This document shows, in pieces, positions 52,736-61,243 of a stretch of DNA of 64,000 bases. The stretch is from Aquabacterium sp. Its GTDB lineage: Bacteria > Pseudomonadota > Gammaproteobacteria > Burkholderiales > Burkholderiaceae_C. The stretch is from NCBI GenBank assembly GCA_030654395.1, contig JAURXM010000076.1, forward strand, positions 1 to 64,000, in the 5' to 3' direction. A program made the position numbers and the translations under genes. Numbering within the stretch: position 1 is the first letter of the stretch; every line of letters begins with the position of its first letter. The notes beneath the pieces are model-generated. The model saw only the letters and a program-made list of their open reading frames with translations, did not search any database and was not told the DNA's origin.

Positions 52736-55021
52736 TTATAACGTATTTGCTTGCTTTTGAAGTACCCTCAACCCATTGAAAACGACCAGCAGGCTTGCAC
52801 CCATGTCTGCAAACACCGCCATCCACATCGTCGCCCCACCAAACAAAGCCAGTAGCAAGAACACCGCCTTGATGCCCAAAGCCAAGGCAATGTTCTGCCA
52901 CAGAATGGCTTGGGTCTTGCGCGAAAGCCTGATGGCTTCGGGAATGCGTCGCAGATCGTCGTTCATGATCACCACGTCTGCTGCCTCCATGGCGGTGTCG
53001 GTTCCAGCTCCGCCCATGGCAAAGCCAATGTTGGAGCGGGCGAGTGCAGGGGCGTCGTTGATGCCGTCTCCGGTCATCGCGACGTAGCCATATTGCTTTT
53101 GCAACGCCTCAATGGCGGCGAGCTTGTCCTCGGGCAGCAAATTGCCACGCGCGTCGTCAATGCCAGCCACCTTGGCAATGGCCTTGGCGGTGGCGACATT
53201 GTCGCCCGTGAGAATGACCGAAGCCACGCCAAGGGCATGGAGATCGGCGATGGCCTCGCGCGAACTCTCCTTGATGGTGTCGGCAACCGCGAAGATCGCC
53301 AGCACCTGGGTTGATGACGCCAACATCGTGACCGTGCGGCCCCGCGCTTCATTCTCCTCCAAGCGCGCTTCGATCTGTGGGCTGCAAAGGCCGCGTTCTT
53401 CGATCAGGCGGTGATTCCCCATAATCAATGTCAGACCATCGGCTTTGGCCTCGACGCCGCGTCCCGGAATGGCTGTGAATCCCTCGATAGGGCCGCTGCC
53501 TCGATTCCCCAGGCCTTGGGCAATGGCTTTGGACACGGGATGGTCAGAGTGCCCTGCCAAGTCCGATGCCCAACGCAAGACTTGCGAATCCTTCTGGTCG
53601 GTAGGAAGAACTTCGGTCGCCACCAGCTTGGGCTTGCCCTGCGTGATGGTGCCGGTCTTGTCCAGCGCGATGGCCTTGATCTTGCGGGCGCCCTCCAAGT
53701 GGATGCCACCCTTGATCAAGATGCCGCGTCGCGCGGCAGCGGCCAGTCCGCTCACCACCGTCACGGGCGTGGAGATCACCAACGCACAGGGGCAAGCAAT
53801 GACCAAAAGCACTAAGGCTTTGTAGATGGCCTGCATCCATGTCCAGTCCAGCAACCAAGGCGTCAGCAGGCACACGGCCAAGGCCAGCGCGAAAACGGCG
53901 GGCGTGTAGATGGAGGCAAAGCGGTCCACAAACTGCTGCGTGGGCGCGCGCGATCCTTGGGCCTGTTCGACCGCATGGATGATGCGGGCCAGCAAAGTGC
54001 CATTGGCCGCAACGTTAACTCTGGCCTCAATCATGCCCGTGGTGTTGATAGTGCCCGCAAACACGGGGTCTCCGATGGCCTTGTCAACAGGAATGCTTTC
54101 GCCAGTCACTGGGGATTGGTCTACGGAAGTGGTCCCAGCAACAATCACTCCGTCCAGCGGAATACGCGCGCCAGGTTTGACCCGAACGATTGCGCCTATG
54201 GCGACGGCTTTGACCAGACTCTCCACCCATGAACCATCGACTTGCTTGACTTCGGCCTTCTCAGGGGTCATGTCCAGCAGTCCCTTGATGGCATTGCGGG
54301 CGCGGTCCACGGAGCGGGCCTCGATCAGTTCGGCAATCGCATACAAGGCCATCACCATGGCGGCTTCCGGCCATTGACCAATGAGGAAGGCGCCCGTAAC
54401 GGCGACGGTCATCAAGGCATTGATGTTCAAACGCAGATTGCGCAGTGCTGCCAAACCCTTCACATAAGTCGAAAATCCGGCCAAGCCAATGGCGGCGGCT
54501 GAGAGAGCCATGCCGACGCCCGAATAGATCAATGAATCGGGTGCAAAGAAGGAAATCGATTCGGCGCCAAAGGCCAGGACCAATGCCAAGGCGTATCGGG
54601 GCAAGCCTTCGGGAAGCGCGAAGCCGCCTTTTTTGTGCACGACTTGAAGATCATGGGCTTGGATTTTGTCGACACGAGCTTCTTCACCATCGCCGTTCAC
54701 ATTGGATGTTGACAATGGAACCGGTTTGAATCCTGCCTTACGGATGGCATCCAGTGCTTGCGGTATGGATTCAGCAGGCGCGTCGATGGCAACCGTTCTC
54801 GCACCCAGTTGAAAACTCAAGCTGCGCAGTCCTGGAAGCTTTGCCAAGGCATGGCGAATCTCTCCTTCCTCCGACGCGCAGTCCATGGATGGAATGTGAA
54901 ATACGGGGATGCCTTCTGGCTCCTGCTTAGGTGGGGCTAGCGAAATGGGTTCGGACCCGCAGACGCTCCCACAACCGCAGGATGGGCTGACATTGGGTTC
55001 TTCGGTGTTTGGGAGGCTCAT
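52736..55021 (-). CDS. cadA: Cd/Zn/Pb-translocating P1B-type ATPase
   Basis: IPSMDCASEEGEIRHAL, IACPCALVISTPVT, ALDKTGTITQGKP, MTGDGINDAPAL. Confidence 0.96.
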   Translation of the reverse strand: MSLPNTEEPNVSPSCGCGSVCGSEPISLAPPKQEPEGIPVFHIPSMDCASEEGEIRHALAKLPGLRSLSFQLGARTVAIDAPAESIPQALDAIRKAGFKPVPLSTSNVNGDGEEARVDKIQAHDLQVVHKKGGFALPEGLPRYALALVLAFGAESISFFAPDSLIYSGVGMALSAAAIGLAGFSTYVKGLAALRNLRLNINALMTVAVTGAFLIGQWPEAAMVMALYAIAELIEARSVDRARNAIKGLLDMTPEKAEVKQVDGSWVESLVKAVAIGAIVRVKPGARIPLDGVIVAGTTSVDQSPVTGESIPVDKAIGDPVFAGTINTTGMIEARVNVAANGTLLARIIHAVEQAQGSRAPTQQFVDRFASIYTPAVFALALAVCLLTPWLLDWTWMQAIYKALVLLVIACPCALVISTPVTVVSGLAAAARRGILIKGGIHLEGARKIKAIALDKTGTITQGKPKLVATEVLPTDQKDSQVLRWASDLAGHSDHPVSKAIAQGLGNRGSGPIEGFTAIPGRGVEAKADGLTLIMGNHRLIEERGLCSPQIEARLEENEARGRTVTMLASSTQVLAIFAVADTIKESSREAIADLHALGVASVILTGDNVATAKAIAKVAGIDDARGNLLPEDKLAAIEALQKQYGYVAMTGDGINDAPALARSNIGFAMGGAGTDTAMEAADVVIMNDDLRRIPEAIRLSRKTQAILWQNIALALGIKAVFLLLALFGGATMWMAVFADMGASLLVVFNGLRVLQKQANTL

Positions 55022-55068
55022 GGTTGTCCTTGCTTAACGGCATTCGAGGCGATACAGTATTAAAAACC

Positions 55069-55089
55069 CTGTAGCCGCTACAGAGTCAA
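55069..55089 (-). promoter_or_regulatory. CadR-type operator within a long-spacer promoter for cadA
   Basis: CTGTAGC-C-GCTACAG dyad (55069-55083) next to TTGACT (revcomp of AGTCAA 55084-55089) with a TTAATA/TAATAC -10 about 20 bp away. Confidence 0.75.
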
Positions 55090-55106
55090 GCCCTCGAGGA
55101 AATCCC

Positions 55107-55589
55107 ATGAAAATTGGCGAACTGGCCGCTCTCACGAACACGCAAGTCGAAACCATCCGTTTCTACGAACGCGAGAACTTACTGGCCGAACCCGGTCGCA
55201 GTGAAGGCAATTACCGCATTTACGGTGAAGCCCACGCAGAGCGCTTGTCCTTCATCCGCCATTGCCGTGGACTGGACATGACGCTGGATGAGATTCGTGT
55301 TCTGTTGCGATTCAAGGACGCGCCGACTGAAAACTGTCTGGAAGTCAATGAGCTGCTTGATGAACACATTGGACACGTGGCCGAGCGGATCAAGGAGCTG
55401 CGCAACTTGGAAAAGCAGCTCAAAAGCCTGCGCGAGACCTGCCTGGGTGGCCAGCAAGCCCAGCACTGCGGCATTCTCAATGAATTGACAGAGATTGCAA
55501 AATCGCCTGTATCAGGCCATGGGCGGGAGGGGCATGTTCATGGTTCTCACGCAGCCAGCGGCGCGCACAAGTCGCATCACAAGCACTGA
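55107..55589 (+). CDS. cadR: MerR-family Cd(II)/Pb(II)-responsive regulator CadR
   Basis: MKIGELAALTNTQVETIRFYERENLLAEPGRSEGNYRIY; ENCLEVNELLDEHI; ETCLGGQQAQHC; His-rich C terminus. Confidence 0.94.
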   Translation: MKIGELAALTNTQVETIRFYERENLLAEPGRSEGNYRIYGEAHAERLSFIRHCRGLDMTLDEIRVLLRFKDAPTENCLEVNELLDEHIGHVAERIKELRNLEKQLKSLRETCLGGQQAQHCGILNELTEIAKSPVSGHGREGHVHGSHAASGAHKSHHKH

Positions 55590-55607
55590 CAACCCACTAC
55601 GGTTTGA

Positions 55608-55826
55608 CTAACGCGCGCAGCAGGCGGCCTCCGCTTGAATGGGCGGGCACTTCACATCTCCATAACTGCAAAAAACACAGCAGTCTCCAGGCAGTGGGCG
55701 CATCACTGCCTTGCATCCTTCGCATTCGTAAAAAAACTGACAGGCGTCCGTCGGCATCTCAAGCTTGATGGCATGGCCGCATTCGGGACATGTCAGGGCC
55801 GATGTGGTTTGAATCGGGTTGCTCAC
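55608..55826 (-). CDS. GDCCVxC-domain protein
   Basis: TCPECGHAIKLEMPTDACQFFYECEGCKAVMRPLPGDCCVFCSYGDVKCPPIQ. Confidence 0.9.
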   Translation of the reverse strand: MSNPIQTTSALTCPECGHAIKLEMPTDACQFFYECEGCKAVMRPLPGDCCVFCSYGDVKCPPIQAEAACCAR

Positions 55827-56104
55827 TTGACCTCCCGCGCAGTGGAGGGGTATCCAGCATTGGTTGTGGCCTGGGTCAAAGCCGCCACGGTGGCGACATC
55901 GGGGTCAAAGGTGACCGTGGCGGTCTTCTTCGCGAAGTCGATTTGGGCTTTTGCGACGCCAGGCGTCTTCTCCAAAGCCTTCTTGACCGTCACGGGACAA
56001 AGATCACAAGTCATGTTCTTTATGTCGAGGGTGACTGTCTTTGGCGTTCCAGCGAAAGCGTTGATTGAAAGGAAAATCGAGAGGGCCAAAAGATATGAAC
56101 GCAT
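55823..56104 (-). CDS. merP: Periplasmic mercury-binding protein MerP-like
   Basis: MRSYLLALSIFLSINAFAGTPKTVTLDIKNMTCDLCPVTVKKALEKTPGVAKAQIDF. Confidence 0.93.
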   Translation of the reverse strand: MRSYLLALSIFLSINAFAGTPKTVTLDIKNMTCDLCPVTVKKALEKTPGVAKAQIDFAKKTATVTFDPDVATVAALTQATTNAGYPSTAREVK

Positions 56105-56114
56105 GGTGGTGTCC

Positions 56115-56471
56115 TTAAAAGATGAAGGGAAGAAGCCAGGGTGATGCCGCCATGAGGCAGACCATTGCCAACACGACCCAAAAGATGGTTCGTTGCCGCG
56201 CGACCACCTCAGGGATGGCGCAGGCATCTCCGGTGGCGCACGTCGACTCGCGGTAAAGCCGTCGCCAAGCCATGACCATGAACACCGCAACCAAGGCCAC
56301 GAAGATGGGTCGGTAGGGCTCGAGCGCGGTCAGGTTGCCAATCCAGGCCCCGCCAATGCCGAGCGACAAAAGGATGAGAGGTCCAGCGCAACACGCAGAG
56401 GCGCCAATGGCTGCCAGCGCAGCCGCGGCCATTGAAGATTTGACTTTAATGTCCATCACAAATCCTTCCAA
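56115..56471 (-). CDS. merT: Mercuric transport protein MerT-like
   Basis: ASACCAGPLILLSLGIGGAWIGNLTALEPYRPIFV...ATGDACAIPEVVARQR. Confidence 0.93.
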   Translation of the reverse strand: MEGFVMDIKVKSSMAAAALAAIGASACCAGPLILLSLGIGGAWIGNLTALEPYRPIFVALVAVFMVMAWRRLYRESTCATGDACAIPEVVARQRTIFWVVLAMVCLMAASPWLLPFIF

Positions 56472-56498
56472 CCCAACAAGGGATAGGCTAATGTAAAG

Positions 56499-56516
56499 TC
56501 TGGACTAGAGTCCAGA
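56499..56516. promoter_or_regulatory. MerR operator (merO)
   Basis: TCTGGACT-AG-AGTCCAGA dyad between divergent merT and merR, adjacent to TTGACT on the minus strand. Confidence 0.75.
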
Positions 56517-56539
56517 GTCAAGCACTATTTGGAAATGCC

Positions 56540-56935
56540 ATGAACGAGATGACAATTGGCCGAGCGGCCAATGCGGCGGGTGTAAAGATCGACACGATCC
56601 GCTATTACCAGCGCATTGGTCTGATTGCTGAGCCCTTACTCCCGCAGGGCGGGCAGCGCAAGTATGGCGAAGAGGTCGTCCGACGAGTCAAATTCATCAA
56701 GCGCGCACAAACATTGGGATTCACGTTGGGTGAGGCCAGCAGTCTTCTCAGCTTTGAAGAAGCAAAAAACTGTTGCGAAACCAAGGAACTGGCTGAGCAC
56801 AAGATCAAGGAGATTGATGCCCGCATTGCTGACCTGCGCCGCATGAAGAAGACCCTTACTGACTTGTCTAAGCGCTGCGAAAACGGAGTCGAATCTGGAC
56901 CATGCCCCATCATTGACACTTTGGCTGGCACTTAA
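56540..56935 (+). CDS. merR: Hg(II)-responsive MerR regulator
   Basis: MTIGRAANAAGVKIDTIRYYQRIGLIAEP; Cys in AKNCCETKELAEHK and the C-x8-C pair CENGVESGPC match MerR Hg ligand spacing. Confidence 0.93.
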   Translation: MNEMTIGRAANAAGVKIDTIRYYQRIGLIAEPLLPQGGQRKYGEEVVRRVKFIKRAQTLGFTLGEASSLLSFEEAKNCCETKELAEHKIKEIDARIADLRRMKKTLTDLSKRCENGVESGPCPIIDTLAGT

Positions 56936-57015
56936 TTCCTGCAAAAATTGTTAGTCGTCAAATTGACGATAGAGCATAGGCGTATATAGCCTACTAACAG
57001 TTAGGGTCATTCAGA

Positions 57016-57483
57016 AACAACGACGGATGCGCTATTGCGCGCTCCAACGAAGCCAAGGCGCTGGGCATAAAGATGGGAGCACCTTGGTTCAAAATTCGTC
57101 ACATGGAGGACTCGCACGGCCTGGTCGCCCTTTCTGCGAATTTCGCTCTATACGGGGAACTTAGCGACCGCATGATGAGCCTGGCGGCCGGCTTGGGACC
57201 GCACCAGGAGATTTACTCCATCGATGAATCCTTCATCGACTTGACTGGCGTGCCCGGCAACCTTGTAGAGCGTACTGGCCAGATCGGCGGTCAACTTAGA
57301 CTCGTTTCACTCCCAGGACGGATAGAAACGGTCAACTATGCAATCAATGGATACAGCTATCTGATTCAACGTAACGAGCGAATCTCCCCGCAGGAGTTTG
57401 TGCGGCGCATACGGAAGGCTTACGACTGTGACGACTGCCCTCAAAATAAAGCTGTCGTCGATGCGCTGGAATGTCTCATCTGA
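57016..57483 (+). pseudogene. Internal umuC fragment fused in frame to an unrelated C-terminal sequence
   Basis: [90 protein letters not shown] then GGQLRLVSLPGRIETVNYAING... Confidence 0.85.
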
Positions 57484-57563
57484 GCTGATCACGAGAGCTA
57501 TGACAAGCAATCATCGGATGAGTACGTTCGTGAATTCCGTTTGAGCTGAAAATTCATCAACCA

Positions 57564-57634
57564 ACCCGGACGGGCACATGCCCGTTGGGCCGGTGTTCTC
57601 CGCATAACGGAGCAGGCTTCGGTCTGAAAGGAAT
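57564..57634 (+). promoter_or_regulatory. GC-rich hairpin leader copy 1
   Basis: aacccggacgggcacatgcccgttggg...gaaaggaat preceding ORF 57635. Confidence 0.5.
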
Positions 57635-57862
57635 ATGGCAAAGCGGCCAAAGAAGTCATCCAAAATGGCCAATCTCAAGAGGCGCATGAAACAGATTGAA
57701 AACGGGATGAGAGATGCTGGACCAAATACTCCGGTCTTCATCATGCAGAACAAGAAGATCATAAAACTCACACGAGTTGAATACGACAAGCTGAAGGAGG
57801 AGGCTGACTCGCTCAGTTACTTTGCTGGATACACAATTCAGCCCGAGCAACTTCTGAAGTAA
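57635..57862 (+). CDS. Small basic hypothetical protein
   Basis: ORF 75 aa with SD GAAAGGAAT; MAKRPKKSSKMANLKRRMKQIENGMRDAG. Confidence 0.6.
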   Translation: MAKRPKKSSKMANLKRRMKQIENGMRDAGPNTPVFIMQNKKIIKLTRVEYDKLKEEADSLSYFAGYTIQPEQLLK

Positions 57863-57880
57863 TTGCGAATATTGTGATCA

Positions 57881-57942
57881 CCCCGGACGGGCACCAAATG
57901 CCCAATCGGGACGGGTGCCTGGCCTTTTAGAAGGAATAGAAA
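57881..57942 (+). promoter_or_regulatory. GC-rich hairpin leader copy 2
   Basis: ccccggacgggcaccaaatgcccaatcgggacgggtgcc...agaaggaatag preceding ORF 57943. Confidence 0.5.
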
Positions 57943-58224
57943 ATGCTGATGAGCAATGAACCTTGGCTGCCCATGTATTCGAAATGGCGCCATGGGGGTT
58001 GGTATGTCAACAATGTGCGGTACCCCAGCGGTGCGTGTGGTTGTGTCAGCAACAACTACCCGGATAAGAAGTGGCGCATCGTCTGCGATGATCGAAGGAC
58101 GGATCTGGGGCAACCTGGCGATTTCACGTTTCAATCACGTGACGCCGCTGCTACGGCCGAGAGCGAACTCGTGCAGACAATGCATTCCACGCAAAATGAA
58201 TCGCAACAAGCCATGTGCGTGTAG
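57943..58224 (+). CDS. Hypothetical ICE-type small protein
   Basis: ORF with SD AGAAGGAAT; WLPMYSKWRHGGWYVNNVRYPSGACGCVSNNYPDKKWRIVCDDRRTDLGQPGDFTFQSRDAAATAESELV. Confidence 0.7.
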   Translation: MLMSNEPWLPMYSKWRHGGWYVNNVRYPSGACGCVSNNYPDKKWRIVCDDRRTDLGQPGDFTFQSRDAAATAESELVQTMHSTQNESQQAMCV

Positions 58225-58243
58225 CAAGAAGATTAATAACCTC

Positions 58244-58284
58244 ACAAGCCCTCAGTCCGCAAGGATTGGGGGCTTGTTTCTTGG
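58244..58284 (+). terminator. Rho-independent terminator-like hairpin
   Basis: ACAAGCCCTCAGTCC-GCAA-GGATTGGGGGCTTGT: 15-bp stem (two G-U pairs) with GCAA tetraloop, followed by TTCTTGG. Confidence 0.65.
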
Positions 58285-58558
58285 GCGCAATACTTACTCT
58301 TTTCAGTACGGTACGGAAATCTACGTGGTGCCGGACCGGTCATCCAAGCTTCCTTTTTGATGGACCCCGCCAAAAGACCTACCTCATCCACGTCTGGCGG
58401 ACCACCAGTAGCGCACGCCCTGCCGTGCCGACGCAATGTGAATGGCTGGGGGGATGGGTTGCCCGGGCATCCGGTTTCTCGGTGGTGAGGTCCATTTCCG
58501 CTTCGCTGCATCCTCTGGCGGGAATAGGGTAGGGTGATTCCCAACTATCCTTTATGTT

Positions 58559-59881
58559 TCAAACGCTTAGCCAGTCGCCGTGCCGGATGCCGAATTCCTT
58601 TGCAACGCTCTGGGGTTTATCGAACTTCTCGTAGTTTTTTGCGATCCATTTGATTGTTTCCCACACGTCACTAGGTGCATTCCGCGCCGGCGTTTGGTTG
58701 ATGAGGTCCAGCGCATCCAAGAGCGATTCCGCACCATCGATCTTTGGGAAAAGGATCAGGCTCGTGTGGTCGCCGTAGGGGGCAAAGACAAGCACCCTCA
58801 TAGGAATCTCTTCCCCTGGTGGAGAAACGACCTCGAAAGAGAATTCCAAGTCGCCGCCGTGTGAAAGTTCGGTGTAGACGCAATCGACTGCTTTTGCGGT
58901 GCGAGCGACCAATAACTGGCCCCCGCCTAGAACGTATTCGCCATACCGTGAATCGTAAAACGCGCCTGCCTTGGCCAACACCTCCCTGGGCGTATCAATC
59001 GGAAGGTGAGCCCGTCCAGCAACCCAATGGTCGAAGTCCCCTGCTGTAACGTTCAAGTCGTGGAAAAACGCACGCCGACCGCCTGGCCACATAGTCACCA
59101 GTTCCTTCAGGCCGGGAATGTATAGCGGCTCATCTTCTTCGTTTCTGCGCAGCACTGCCAAGTGGGGTTTCGGCACGGCCTTGGGTTTCTCAACCATGCA
59201 TGCGGGATTCCAGTCGTCAGCCGTCCAGCTTCCTTTAATAAATCTTCGCTCTCGTGCCATCCAGGCATCAAATGTCAGGGCATCCATGCTCTTGCGAAAG
59301 GCGTTGCTGGTTGTGATGGAGAAGGTGTCGTAGTTGAGCAAAGATCTGTTCGCAATCTCCAGTCGCGGAGCAGGCTTGCCCTCATTGTCTAAGGAGGGCC
59401 AAGTAACCGACCATTGAAGATTCTGGGGCGAACGTGCGAATGCCCTGAGTGACTTGGATGACGCCGCTGGCGAACACGCTACGCCCTGCGATTGAGCCCA
59501 ATTGACGAACCCTTGATCGCTGGCCAGCAAAGCAGCTTCTGCCTCCAGCCGTTGTGGCATGCTGAGTTGATATTCGGACGACCATGCCTGCGACAAGAAT
59601 TGGGAGATCGGGATAGGCGTTGCGGCGTCCACGAGCATGCGGGCCATGACGGAATAGCAAGGCGCGACGACTGAATACACCAAAAGCGGTTTCAGTCCTG
59701 CGCTTTCTCGGCTGATGCGGTCGCTTTCAAAAGACGTGACGCCACCCCTCATGTTGAGCCCAACGTCCTTGGCGAATGACACATTGAGGTACTGCATTTC
59801 AGCGTCATAAATCTTTGACATGGATGCGCCTGAAGTCGGTGGTGGAGGGCAATCTGATTGTGACATGGGTAGGTCGATCAC
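58559..59881 (-). CDS. Hypothetical protein, 440 aa, no family recognised
   Basis: Long ORF, coding-like composition; no overlapping alternative on the other strand of comparable length. Confidence 0.75.
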   Translation of the reverse strand: MIDLPMSQSDCPPPPTSGASMSKIYDAEMQYLNVSFAKDVGLNMRGGVTSFESDRISRESAGLKPLLVYSVVAPCYSVMARMLVDAATPIPISQFLSQAWSSEYQLSMPQRLEAEAALLASDQGFVNWAQSQGVACSPAASSKSLRAFARSPQNLQWSVTWPSLDNEGKPAPRLEIANRSLLNYDTFSITTSNAFRKSMDALTFDAWMARERRFIKGSWTADDWNPACMVEKPKAVPKPHLAVLRRNEEDEPLYIPGLKELVTMWPGGRRAFFHDLNVTAGDFDHWVAGRAHLPIDTPREVLAKAGAFYDSRYGEYVLGGGQLLVARTAKAVDCVYTELSHGGDLEFSFEVVSPPGEEIPMRVLVFAPYGDHTSLILFPKIDGAESLLDALDLINQTPARNAPSDVWETIKWIAKNYEKFDKPQSVAKEFGIRHGDWLSV

Positions 59882-60014
59882 TGTTCTGCTGGCCCAGCCC
59901 GAGCGCCAAGTTTCCTTTATGAACTACACGCGGTGGGTTAACGCCCCTTAGTGATGTGCTCAACTATGAATCTGGCACCGAAAGAGTCGTTTTTATGAAA
60001 GCGTAGAGCACCTA

Positions 60015-60455
60015 ATGCAGGCTCACCCAAATAATCCGTATCCAGCCGCGCTATTTTTCTGGGATGTGTGTGCAAAAGCCAATGATGATGACGAAGACGA
60101 AGACGAAGACGAAGACGATGACGAAGACATGGATTTTGAATTGGCAAATGAGATTTGGCCTCAGATGAAGGCTTGCCGCTCAATGTTTGATTCAGCAATG
60201 CCACGCAGCTTCCGTGGGGTCATTGAACCAAAACTGGTTGGCAACGGTGCTGCGAACAAGCCTTACTTCGCGCTTCTATATTGGGGAGCAATTACAGCCT
60301 CTGCACTAGGCCTTGATAAAGACGCACTTGCATGGGCGCGACGGTCACTAGGCTATCAAATGCAGCATTGCGAGTGGATTCGGCAACATGATCAGATCCT
60401 GCGCGAGCGTAAAGCCAATCCATTGCCTTTTCAAGGATTGCGCCTTTTTCTGTGA
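60015..60455 (+). CDS. Hypothetical protein with acidic repeat tract
   Basis: MQAHPNNPYPAALFFWDVCAKANDDDEDEDEDEDDDEDMDFELANEIWPQ...; (GACGAA)4-rich tract. Confidence 0.6.
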   Translation: MQAHPNNPYPAALFFWDVCAKANDDDEDEDEDEDDDEDMDFELANEIWPQMKACRSMFDSAMPRSFRGVIEPKLVGNGAANKPYFALLYWGAITASALGLDKDALAWARRSLGYQMQHCEWIRQHDQILRERKANPLPFQGLRLFL

Positions 60456-60945
60456 GCCGAAATACGCCTTCGTGGTAGGTACGGGTAGACACTAAAGGAT
60501 CTGTCAATTGATCGGACTCCTCGAACCACACGTAGTCCGAGGTTGGGGTGTCGTGTTGAATTTTCCCAGTGCCGATAATTTCCGCATCCACTGCCGCTTC
60601 AAAATCCATAGTCGCTTTGCGTGCCTCTGGAGTACCAAAGATATCAAGTTCGTCAATGGTCAACCTGCCTGTTGGGAGGCACGCTTTCGCAACCTCATAG
60701 AACCTGCTCATACCATCTATGCGAAGTGACCACATGGACCCGTAGTCTGCGTCACCCGGAAAGGGGCCAGCAACAGGCCCTTGTTTACAGTGCTCTTGAA
60801 GTGCGTGCAAATCCGGATAGCCATAGACTTTTGCAAGCACTTCCTGGCTCTGCTGCAAACTAAGGGGATACGCCCTTTGGATGTCTTTCGAGGTGCGTTT
60901 GAAGGCCTCAATGGAGGCGGGTGTGAAGCGAGATGCATTAGACAC
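60292..60945 (-). CDS. Hypothetical protein with N-terminal LSLQQSQEVLAKVYGYPDLHAL motif found in plasmid/ICE proteins
   Basis: 217-aa ORF; motif LSLQQSQEVLAKVYGYPDLHALQEHC. Confidence 0.65.
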   Translation of the reverse strand: MSNASRFTPASIEAFKRTSKDIQRAYPLSLQQSQEVLAKVYGYPDLHALQEHCKQGPVAGPFPGDADYGSMWSLRIDGMSRFYEVAKACLPTGRLTIDELDIFGTPEARKATMDFEAAVDAEIIGTGKIQHDTPTSDYVWFEESDQLTDPLVSTRTYHEGVFRLTEKGAILEKAMDWLYARAGSDHVAESTRNAAFDSLVTVAPMQVRLYQGLVQRL

Positions 60946-61243
60946 AGAAGTCTCCGTTAATCAGACAAACGCCCACCTTGAACCTCAACTGGAAGAAGCA
61001 CGCTGGCCTTGCTTCTATGCAGTTCGAGGTGAGCGTCAATCGGGTTAAGAAGAAATCGTTAACACATGCTGATCGCTATAAATTCCGCTTACCTATTCTG
61101 TGTGTCTGTGAAACAGTGCCAGCACAACGAGCAGCGGAAGGCCCGTTGGTAGTTACTGTATCAAATTCTTGATGTGCAAAGGCAAAACAGTCGTTTTACT
61201 TTCCTTTATGTGGCGCGGGACTTGACGCGTCAGTCAGATTTCC

